From CAZFHL01 sp964519145 (GTDB lineage Bacteria > Patescibacteriota > Minisyncoccia > Phycocordibacterales > WO2-35-19): a DNA stretch of 6,316 nt. A model generated the notes under the pieces. The model saw nothing but the letters and a program-made list of their open reading frames with translations. It ran no database searches and was not told the DNA's origin. Position numbers and translations under genes: made by a program. Shown piece after piece: positions 1-5,437 of the stretch. Where the stretch lies: positions 1-6,316 of the forward strand of contig CAZFHL010000035.1 of NCBI GenBank assembly GCA_964519145.1, given 5' to 3'. Within the stretch, counting starts at the first letter, position 1; every line of letters starts with the position of its first letter.

Positions 1-1008
1 TCCCGAAAGATTCCCACTTTTATTATTTCTACTAGTGTTCCCAGAAATTGTAGAGTTTCTTAAAATCTCTCCATTACCACCTTCATTTACTATATATATA
101 CCTGTTTGAGTATTCTCATTAAAAGTATTGTTTGATATTGTTATATTCCTTGCTCCGTAGTTTGTGGTAAGTTGAAGCCCGTGACAATCATTTCTGTTTG
201 CCTGATTTCCTGAAATACTCCCCGTGCTATTTGCATTGTAATATCCGTCAACTAAAACTTTGAGCCCTGCACAACCTGAATCTTCTGCTATGTTATTCCT
301 AACCACAACATTACCCATACCTTGCACAATAATACCCGAGTGCCCTGTTTTTCTTACTGTGTTATTTTCAACTGTTGGATTTGTTTCTATTGCCTCCCGC
401 CACCAATTTCCAAGCCACATACCTCTCATCACTCTAACAGACGGATCTGGAAAATTACTACTATCTCTATCTATAGTTATATTCCTATAAATATTTCCAT
501 TATTTCCAGAAGCTTGAAAAACAGCAGAAGCTTGACTCGTCGGCCCACACTGCATAGAAACATTTCTTATGTTTAAATTTTCAAAAGTAGTGTTAGTGTT
601 ATTTGTAGCACCAAAAACAGCAGTGCAAAGATTGCCACCATCGATAAACATATTTGAAACAGTGCAGTTTGTACAATTTCTAACATCAAAAAGAATTCCC
701 CCAGTAATACCATTTGAAGCAGTCCCCACACCTGTAGCTCTAAATCCTCCACCATTTGAAGCGGTAATAGTAATATTACTCTTTCCAGACACTGTGACTG
801 TATTTGCCAGATTTACAATACAATCAAAATTCAAAGTGTCTCCGGAGGAAAGTGAATTTACAAGCTCTGTGATTTTACTAGAACCATCAGTACTACTACA
901 AGCTCCTGACGTTGAGATATTTATACTGGCACCAACTACATTTGTAGTTAAATAAAAATAAAACAAAATGAAAAAAAGCCATTTTAAATTGTTTTTCAAA
1001 ATTTCCAT
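1..1008 (-). CDS. Secreted right-handed parallel beta-helix repeat protein (3' end cut by window edge)
   Basis: The reading frame is open from an ATG at 1008 to the left edge, giving 336 residues with no stop; the C-terminus lies outside. Residues 1-27 look like a signal peptide: a short basic start with K5 and K9, a hydrophobic core at about 10-20, and a likely signal-peptidase cut after V25-G26-A27. The mature part is rich in Asn, Ser, Thr and Gly and has recurring beta-helix turns of the type (V/I)xxNN(T/I). Asn positions near 215, 238, 267, 293 and 323 recur every 23-30 residues, as in pectate-lyase-like PbH1 repeats. Eight cysteines (37, 63, 112, 115, 128, 154, 246, 275) could form disulfides outside the membrane. 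Such folds serve as polysaccharide lyases, adhesins or surface proteins; no catalytic set is recognisable here, so the substrate is unknown. It has no Shine-Dalgarno site and is separated from the upstream ABC gene by a terminator. Fold assignment is fairly sure, function is not. Confidence 0.82.
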   Translation of the reverse strand, partial: MEILKNNLKWLFFILFYFYLTTNVVGASINISTSGACSSTDGSSKITELVNSLSSGDTLNFDCIVNLANTVTVSGKSNITITASNGGGFRATGVGTASNGITGGILFDVRNCTNCTVSNMFIDGGNLCTAVFGATNNTNTTFENLNIRNVSMQCGPTSQASAVFQASGNNGNIYRNITIDRDSSNFPDPSVRVMRGMWLGNWWREAIETNPTVENNTVRKTGHSGIIVQGMGNVVVRNNIAEDSGCAGLKVLVDGYYNANSTGSISGNQANRNDCHGLQLTTNYGARNITISNNTFNENTQTGIYIVNEGGNGEILRNSTISGNTSRNNKSGNLSG

Positions 1009-1014
1009 ACATAT

Positions 1015-1044
1015 ATAATATCATATTATAATTATCACTAACAA
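1015..1044 (-). promoter_or_regulatory. Possible promoter of the beta-helix gene
   Basis: Reading the minus strand, TTGTTA (1044-1039) lies 18 bases before TATTAT (1020-1015), which ends 6 bases before the ATG at 1008. Transcription would then begin at or next to the start codon, giving a leaderless message. A second hexamer, TATAAT at 1030-1025, is closer to consensus but has no good -35 partner. The region is very AT-rich, so chance matches are likely. Confidence 0.35.
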
Positions 1045-1112
1045 AAACTTTTTGCTTATGCCTTTCTTGAATTTCATATTTAATAAAATAAATCACAAAT
1101 AACTATTTCACT

Positions 1113-1137
1113 AAAAAAAACCGCCAAAGCGGTTTTT
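1113..1137 (-). terminator. Rho-independent terminator after the ABC exporter gene
   Basis: A 9-bp perfect stem, AAAAACCGC / GCGGTTTTT (arms 1116-1124 and 1129-1137), encloses a 4-base loop. On the minus strand it is followed by a run of eight T (1120-1113, partly in the stem). It starts 20 bases after the stop codon of the ABC gene and lies before the promoter region of the beta-helix gene, so it ends the ABC transcript and isolates the next gene. On the plus strand the T run is only five long, and no plus-strand gene precedes it. Confidence 0.9.
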
Positions 1138-1157
1138 GAAAAGAACAAAATAAATAA

Positions 1158-2921
1158 TTAACTGTTCATACTTTTTACATATTTATCCCACAAAGAACTA
1201 AATTTTGGACAATTTTGTCTGAGTTCAGCTATACTACCTGCGCCCACAATATTACCTCTATCAAAAACATAAATAACATCAAACATTGATAGTAAATTAA
1301 ATTTATGAATAGTTGATATGATAGTTTTTCCATTAAACAATCTTACTATATTTTCATAAACAGAAATTTCAGTCTCTGGATCTAAACTAGATGTTGGTTC
1401 ATCCAAAAGCACAATATCTTTATCCATTGATGCAAGAATGCCACGAGCAAGAGCAAGTCTTTGGTTTTGCCCACCAGAAAAGCTTACCCCTCTCTCTTTA
1501 GTAGAAGAATCCAAACCTTTAGGTAAGGAATCAGCAACACTACTAAAGCAAGCAGTGTCCATCGCTAAACGAATCTCCTTATCTCTATATTCTGCACCTA
1601 GTGTGATATTTTCTCTCACAGTACTTGCAAAAATTTCTGAGGCTTGCGGTATCAAAGATATAGCTCTTGCAATGCCATCGAAACCAGTATCGACATTTTT
1701 CCCATCAACAATTAACTCTAAATTTTGTGGATGATATAAATCCCTCATAACTTTTAGCATAGTAGTCTTTCCACTGCCGGTCTCCCCCACAAAAGCAATC
1801 CTCTCTCCTCTATTTATTGACATAGATATATTATCGAGATGGTTTACTTCTGTATTTGGATAAGAAAAAGTTAAATAATTAATCTCTATTTTATGCCAAT
1901 CTCTTGGCAAAATATGATTAGAAAAACCAACTTCGACAAAATCTCCTCTCAAAACTTCAGCATTTGAAACCCTAGATCTCTGAATCAATATATCTCCATA
2001 CAAGCTAGTAAAACTGAAAAAAATATCACTGACTTTTATCAAATATTGAAAAAGTAAATACACTTCTCCAACAAGTATTCCTGGCTTAGCACCAATATGT
2101 TGATAGAAATAAAGTACCAACACAGATACATTCATCAGACGACAACAAAAAGCAGTTAGAAACCATTTCCACTCACACAAAACCGCTGTATTTTTAGCCA
2201 AATCATACGGTTCATCAACTTTCCTCATTATCGACTCAAACACCAGTCTTTCTACTCTCAAAACGACAACTGTTGTTATATTCGATAGTGCATCAAATAC
2301 ACTTCTTGATATTTCATTTTCACTTTTATTTAAATCTTCATATCTCGTTATCAATACCCTATCAAATCTGATTGTTATCCAAACAGATAACAAAAAGAAA
2401 AACAGAATGATAAAAAAAGAATCTGGACAAAAATAAACAAGTAAAATAATAGAACCCAATAATTGAACAACTGAGTAAATGATCTGAAAGGAATCTTTAG
2501 AAAAGTTGAAAATAGATGAAGTACCTTTTTCTATCTTATCTATAGTATCCCCAGAGTGATGTTCTGTATGCCAATCTAATGGCAAATTCATAACACCTCT
2601 CAATAACTCTTCTCTATAATTTCTCCTTGCAATAAAAGCATTACAAACTTCAAGTACCCTTGCTGGACCATGAAAACTCCAGAAAAAGACGGAAGAAAAA
2701 ATCAAGACGGAAAGCCATATAGACAAAGTCCTAAAACTTTCTTGTGTGATGCCTTTAACTTGAATAATGTTTATAATAGAAGCCCACAACATAGGTGCAA
2801 CTACAACATCCCAAACATTTGCAAAGACAAACAAAATCCAAAAAATAACAATATTTTTTCTATTATTTTTGCAATACTGCCAATTTTTAGAGAATAAGTA
2901 GAAAAGATGATTATCTTTCAT
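1158..2921 (-). CDS. ABC exporter half-transporter (membrane domain fused to ATPase domain)
   Basis: This 587-residue protein has the full type IV exporter layout (MsbA/McjD-like): about six membrane helices in residues 24-305, then a nucleotide-binding domain. All ATPase motifs are intact: A-loop Y354, Walker A GETGSGKTT at 379-387 (K385), Q-loop Q426, signature FSGGQ at 481-485, Walker B ending in D507 with catalytic E508, a following D-loop SSLD, and H-loop H539. With one half per gene and no partner half in view, a homodimer is the simplest assembly. There is no N-terminal C39 peptidase domain, so it would not cut a leader peptide itself. The substrate cannot be told from sequence; drugs, lipids and peptides are all known for the family. 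I chose the ATG at 2921 because AAAGGAG lies just before it; a GTG 12 codons upstream (2957) sits inside a hairpin and has no ribosome site. The gene follows a 41-codon ORF and a hairpin, and ends at a strong terminator. Confidence 0.93.
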   Translation of the reverse strand: MKDNHLFYLFSKNWQYCKNNRKNIVIFWILFVFANVWDVVVAPMLWASIINIIQVKGITQESFRTLSIWLSVLIFSSVFFWSFHGPARVLEVCNAFIARRNYREELLRGVMNLPLDWHTEHHSGDTIDKIEKGTSSIFNFSKDSFQIIYSVVQLLGSIILLVYFCPDSFFIILFFFLLSVWITIRFDRVLITRYEDLNKSENEISRSVFDALSNITTVVVLRVERLVFESIMRKVDEPYDLAKNTAVLCEWKWFLTAFCCRLMNVSVLVLYFYQHIGAKPGILVGEVYLLFQYLIKVSDIFFSFTSLYGDILIQRSRVSNAEVLRGDFVEVGFSNHILPRDWHKIEINYLTFSYPNTEVNHLDNISMSINRGERIAFVGETGSGKTTMLKVMRDLYHPQNLELIVDGKNVDTGFDGIARAISLIPQASEIFASTVRENITLGAEYRDKEIRLAMDTACFSSVADSLPKGLDSSTKERGVSFSGGQNQRLALARGILASMDKDIVLLDEPTSSLDPETEISVYENIVRLFNGKTIISTIHKFNLLSMFDVIYVFDRGNIVGAGSIAELRQNCPKFSSLWDKYVKSMNS

Positions 2922-2925
2922 TTCT

Positions 2926-2932
2926 CTCCTTT
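2926..2932 (-). promoter_or_regulatory. Strong Shine-Dalgarno site of the ABC exporter gene
   Basis: AAAGGAG on the minus strand, 4 bases before the ATG at 2921. It fixes the start at 2921 instead of the upstream in-frame GTG at 2957. It is the only convincing Shine-Dalgarno site in the window, which fits this being an internal gene of a transcript that needs independent ribosome entry. Confidence 0.8.
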
Positions 2933-2946
2933 CTGTCAAAGAACCA

Positions 2947-2974
2947 AAACACCACACTTGTTTGTGTGGTGTTT
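2947..2974 (-). terminator. Hairpin between small ORF and ABC gene: attenuator or terminator
   Basis: A perfect 11-bp stem, AAACACCACAC / GTGTGGTGTTT on the minus strand (arms 2974-2964 and 2957-2947), closes a 6-base loop. It is followed by a weak T-rich tail (TGGTTCTTT after the three stem T's). It lies 25 bases after the stop of the 41-codon ORF and 25 bases before the ABC start codon. It could act as a regulated attenuator in the ABC leader, as the terminator of serS-ftsQ readthrough, or as both. The stem is certain; how well it terminates is not, because the U-tract is interrupted by two G and one C. Confidence 0.6.
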
Positions 2975-2999
2975 GAAATTTTTAAATAGTTTACTTATT

Positions 3000-3125
3000 T
3001 TAAATACTTACAACACTACACAAAATATGATTATATGAGTTTTCGGCAACATCAAATCCACCTGAAAGAATCCATGTGTTCCAGTTATTTGTTGCTATAT
3101 TTTGTTTTGTTTTAACATTTATCAT
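3000..3125 (-). CDS. 41-residue small ORF upstream of the ABC exporter (leader peptide or exported peptide)
   Basis: The minus-strand ORF runs from ATG at 3125 to TAA at 3000 and matches no family I recognise. The peptide begins MINVKTKQNIAT, has a WNTW patch at 15-18, then LSGG at 20-23, and ends in a hydrophobic stretch with a single Cys (C36) and three valine/isoleucine residues. It has no basic-hydrophobic signal peptide. Supporting expression: a TTGACT/TATTAT promoter sits directly before the ATG, leaving almost no untranslated leader. The ORF fills most of the space between that promoter and a hairpin, and the next gene is the ABC exporter. Two roles are possible. It may be a regulatory leader peptide whose translation controls the hairpin, or a small product exported by the transporter, with G22-G23 as a possible processing point. 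The Gly-Gly context fits double-glycine leaders poorly (hydrophobic at -4, but not at -7 or -12). It could also be a chance ORF. Confidence 0.5.
   Translation of the reverse strand: MINVKTKQNIATNNWNTWILSGGFDVAENSYNHILCSVVSI
3012..3021 (-). promoter_or_regulatory. Possible antiterminator segment within the small ORF
   Basis: The minus strand reads GTGTAGTGTT here, spanning codons 35-38 of the small ORF. This is the same as the 3' arm of the downstream hairpin (GTGTGGTGTT, 2957-2948) at 9 of 10 positions, so in RNA it could pair with the hairpin's 5' arm (AACACCACAC) with one A-C mismatch and prevent the hairpin. The alternative helix is weaker than the perfect 11-bp hairpin and has a loop of about 38 bases, so it would need help from ribosome position or co-transcriptional folding. 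Confidence 0.35.
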
Positions 3126-3132
3126 GTTGAGT

Positions 3133-3163
3133 ATAATAATACACATTTTTAAAATTAAGTCAA
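3133..3163 (-). promoter_or_regulatory. Sigma-70-like promoter for the small ORF and ABC exporter
   Basis: On the minus strand TTGACT (3163-3158) is followed by two overlapping TATTAT hexamers: 3141-3136 with a 16-base spacer and 3138-3133 with a 19-base spacer. The ATG of the small ORF is at 3125, so the transcript would start 0-4 bases before it. It begins 14 bases after the ftsQ stop codon, and no terminator separates ftsQ from it, so ftsQ transcripts may also read in. This is the best -35 match upstream of any gene in the window. Confidence 0.6.
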
Positions 3164-3177
3164 ATTTTATAGAGGTT

Positions 3178-3996
3178 CTATTGTTTTAATTTATAAAATA
3201 GTTTATTACCGAAACGGGCATCTATATAATTAAAAAGCGTATTTGGATTTTTGGATTGATGATTTTCAATCAAAACCAAAACATTGTCGATAGATTTTAA
3301 TATTTCTTTATCTTCCAAATTCAAAATTATATCTCCAATATCTGTAATCAAATAAGTTTTATCAAATTGGTCAGTATTTATACTCAAAACATTTATTTTA
3401 TTCTCTTTTAAAATTTGAGAAAGTTTTGCAAATAAATCTAATTCCTCTTTGCTTGCAAATTTTTGCATTATCGGATCAGTTCTTATACGTCCATAAAAAA
3501 CAAGTTTTCCGTCTTTTTCTGATTTGGCGCTAGTGTCAAAAATCAAACCTGAAATATCCATCAAAAAGCAGTCGTAAGCAAAAGAGCACCAAATATAGCC
3601 AGATTCTCTTTCTTTTATGTTTATTTTCAATATATTATTTATTTTTGTATCTATATCAACTGTTTCTATTCTATTGTTTATAGATTTAATGCTATTTACA
3701 ATTTTATCATCATCAATTAAGACCATATTAGATCTTGGAAATATGAAAAATACATTTCCTTCAATTAGATTTTTCACTTTATTTATTATTTCATCCTCTT
3801 GAATAGTCACGAGTCCATAAATTTCTATTTTTTTAACTTTCAAAAAATCCGCCCTAAATAAAAAAATTGCTCCGACAATAAAAATTAAAAATAGTAAGAT
3901 TTTTATATAAAAATAAAATTTTCGCCTTCTATTGTTTCTTTCGGCAATACGAAGAGAAGGTTTAGAGTACTTTTTTTTGTTTTTATTTAAAATCAT
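3178..3996 (-). CDS. ftsQ: Cell-division protein FtsQ/DivIB (POTRA domain)
   Basis: This 272-residue protein has the single-pass layout of FtsQ/DivIB, which bridges early and late divisome proteins (FtsB, FtsL) at the cytoplasmic membrane. Residues 1-28 are a strongly basic cytoplasmic tail, 29-48 one membrane helix, and about 52-128 a POTRA-like domain beginning with the typical LKVKKIEIYGL strand and turn and ending in INIKERE. After it comes a FtsQ-type outer domain with the pattern GYIWC...CFLMDISGLIF near 133-153, where family members have a 'lvD..G.vf' segment. Length matches FtsQ proteins. Sequence conservation in the family is low, so the call rests on architecture and these patterns. 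The start at 3996 has no Shine-Dalgarno but has TATAAT seven bases upstream. It lies 44 bases behind serS on the same strand and may be co-transcribed with it. Confidence 0.8.
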   Translation of the reverse strand: MILNKNKKKYSKPSLRIAERNNRRRKFYFYIKILLFLIFIVGAIFLFRADFLKVKKIEIYGLVTIQEDEIINKVKNLIEGNVFFIFPRSNMVLIDDDKIVNSIKSINNRIETVDIDTKINNILKINIKERESGYIWCSFAYDCFLMDISGLIFDTSAKSEKDGKLVFYGRIRTDPIMQKFASKEELDLFAKLSQILKENKINVLSINTDQFDKTYLITDIGDIILNLEDKEILKSIDNVLVLIENHQSKNPNTLFNYIDARFGNKLFYKLKQ

Positions 3997-4003
3997 AATA
4001 CTT

Positions 4004-4009
4004 ATTATA
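4004..4009 (-). promoter_or_regulatory. Possible -10 box of ftsQ
   Basis: TATAAT (4009-4004 on the minus strand) ends seven bases before the ftsQ ATG at 3996, in the 44-base gap after serS. No good -35 is seen at 16-18 bases (TTCTAG at 17). If used, the ftsQ message would be leaderless and ftsQ could be transcribed apart from serS. Confidence 0.35.
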
Positions 4010-4040
4010 TATTAAGATTTTAAAAACTAGAAAAATAGAT

Positions 4041-5333
4041 TTATAAAAATTTAGTTTTTTTCATTATTTTCTCTCTACCATTCATAAAAGGTCTTAAAGC
4101 CTCCGGTATCAATATACTCCCATCTATCTGTTGATAATTTTCTACCAAAGAAACCAAAATTCTAGGAGTCGGTATAGCCGTGCTATTTAGAGAGTGTGCG
4201 TAACGCATTTTTCCATCTGCATCTCTGTACCTTATATTCAGTCTTCTATTTTGAAAATCGTGAAAATAAGAAGTCGAAGCTATTTCCCTATAAGTATTTT
4301 CAAGAGGAACCCAAAGTTCAATATCATATTTTTTAACTTGTCCTAGTCCAAGATCCCCTCCACAATTAACAACTGTATGATATGGAATATTCAGACTTTC
4401 TATAAACTCTTCAGTGTTTCTATTCAAAAATTCATGAAATTTTACAGACTCTTCATGGCTAGCTTCACAAATAACTACTTGTTCTAATTTATAAAATTCA
4501 TGCACTCTTATCAAACCTTTTACATCTTTTCCATGGCTCCCCGCCTCTCTCCTAAAACAAGGAGAAAAAGATAAATATTTTTTTGGCAAATCTTTTTTGT
4601 CCAAAACTTCATCAGAATGAAAGGCCATAGTGGCTACTTCAGCTGTGCCTGCCATATAATCTCCATCTTGAGTTTTATATAAATCATCTTCCCCTTGTGG
4701 CAAATAACCAGTACCGAGCAAAGTCTGTCTATTTACAAGAGAAGGAACAAGCAAAGGATTAAACCCTTTATTCATAAAAAAATTTAGAGCATATTGCCAA
4801 ATAGCAAAAGAAAGCAAAACTGCATCATTTTTTAAAAAATAACCTCTAAAACCAGAGACCTTTGTTCCTCTATCGAAATCAACCATATCCAAATCAAGCA
4901 TCAAATCTATATGATTTTTAGGATTAAAATTGAATTGTTTTATTTCTCCCCACTTTTTTACTTCAACATTTTGAACATCACTTTCTCCATCTGGCACAGA
5001 CATATCTGGAATATTCGGCACAGAAACCATCAATTTTTGCCAATCTGCCATTATGGTTTTAAATTCTTCTTCTAGTTTTTGTATTTCTTCTTTTATTGGT
5101 TGCATCAAAATAACAAGCCTATCTTTTTCTAAAAAATCTTGTGCTTGAATCGCTTTTGCAATATCTTCTCCGACTTTATTTTGAAAAGATCTTTTTTCTT
5201 CAATTTGTTGACTCACACTTTTTCTCTTGTCATCCACTTCAATCAATTTATCCACATCAAAATCTATATGCTTTTTTTTGGCACCTAAAGAAATGAGCTC
5301 CTTATTTTCTCTGATAAATTTTATATCAAGCAT
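4041..5333 (-). CDS. serS: Seryl-tRNA synthetase
   Basis: The enzyme activates serine with ATP and charges tRNA-Ser (and tRNA-Sec where present) in the cytoplasm. It is complete at 430 residues, the normal bacterial length. Residues 1-105 form the N-terminal tRNA-binding arm, with a long charged coiled coil at about 30-100. The class II core follows: motif 1 around 185-203, the AGTAEVA segment with T230 and E232 of the serine pocket, motif 2 at 255-287 (FSPCFRREAGSHGKD, then RVHEFYKLEQ), and motif 3 around 384-400 with R391 before the ENYQQ segment. The pocket segment IASTSYFHDFQNRR (351-364) aligns with the usual SSCSNxxDFQxRR but differs in detail, as does STAIPTPR for the common GSGLAVGR. 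No Shine-Dalgarno precedes the ATG at 5333, and no clear promoter was found. It is transcribed away from dprA and is followed by ftsQ. Confidence 0.97.
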   Translation of the reverse strand: MLDIKFIRENKELISLGAKKKHIDFDVDKLIEVDDKRKSVSQQIEEKRSFQNKVGEDIAKAIQAQDFLEKDRLVILMQPIKEEIQKLEEEFKTIMADWQKLMVSVPNIPDMSVPDGESDVQNVEVKKWGEIKQFNFNPKNHIDLMLDLDMVDFDRGTKVSGFRGYFLKNDAVLLSFAIWQYALNFFMNKGFNPLLVPSLVNRQTLLGTGYLPQGEDDLYKTQDGDYMAGTAEVATMAFHSDEVLDKKDLPKKYLSFSPCFRREAGSHGKDVKGLIRVHEFYKLEQVVICEASHEESVKFHEFLNRNTEEFIESLNIPYHTVVNCGGDLGLGQVKKYDIELWVPLENTYREIASTSYFHDFQNRRLNIRYRDADGKMRYAHSLNSTAIPTPRILVSLVENYQQIDGSILIPEALRPFMNGREKIMKKTKFL

Positions 5334-5370
5334 ATCAATTAAATTAAAAATAACTTTGCAGATCTTATTG

Positions 5371-5406
5371 ACTTTATGAACTTTATAACTTTATGAACTT
5401 TATAAC
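5371..5406. repeat. Tandem repeat in the serS-dprA divergent spacer
   Basis: The 17-base unit CTTTATGAACTTTATAA occurs twice in perfect tandem (5372-5388 and 5389-5405). Within each unit ACTTTATGA is followed by the near-copy ACTTTATA, so the stretch reads as four half-units of 8-9 bases. It lies upstream of both divergent genes and next to an inverted repeat. It may be a binding-site array or just replication slippage in low-complexity DNA. Confidence 0.85.
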
Positions 5407-5427
5407 ATATAATATCAAATGTTATAA
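5400..5427. promoter_or_regulatory. Inverted repeat, possible operator of dprA
   Basis: Perfect 9-bp arms, TTATAACAT (5400-5408) and ATGTTATAA (5419-5427), are separated by 10 bases. The arm centres are 19 bases apart, close to two helical turns. The right arm overlaps the TATAAT box at 5423-5428. A dimeric regulator bound here would block dprA transcription. All arm bases but two are A/T, so chance cannot be excluded. Confidence 0.4.
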
Positions 5428-5428
5428 T
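5423..5428 (+). promoter_or_regulatory. Possible -10 box of dprA
   Basis: TATAAT lies 9 bases before the dprA ATG at 5438. The -35 position at a 17-base spacer reads TTATAA, which is weak. Transcription would begin only a few bases before the start codon, and there is no Shine-Dalgarno. An alternative, TTGACT at 5368 with TATGAA at 5392 (18-base spacer), would give a longer leader. Confidence 0.4.
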
Positions 5429-5437
5429 AAATGTTAA

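Noticed and set aside
569..955. Plus-strand open frame of 128 codons
   Set aside because: It lies antisense within the beta-helix gene, whose minus-strand frame has a signal peptide and repeat pattern. The plus translation is Pro/Val-rich with no domain pattern.
896..1096. Minus-strand open frame of 66 codons covering the start of the beta-helix gene
   Set aside because: It is in a different frame from the beta-helix gene, overlaps its signal-peptide region and shows no ribosome site. It appears to be a shadow frame.
1438..1734. Plus-strand open frame of 98 codons
   Set aside because: It is antisense to the ATPase domain of the ABC exporter, which has all motifs intact on the other strand.
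2934..2939. Perfect -35 hexamer TTGACA on the minus strand just before the ABC start
   Set aside because: A -10 at 17 bases would fall inside the coding region (AGATAA), so any transcript would begin after the start codon. Probably chance.
2922..2957. Alternative GTG start of the ABC gene, 12 codons upstream
   Set aside because: It lies in the 3' arm of the hairpin, has no Shine-Dalgarno and adds no hydrophobic or conserved sequence. The ATG at 2921 has AAAGGAG directly before it.
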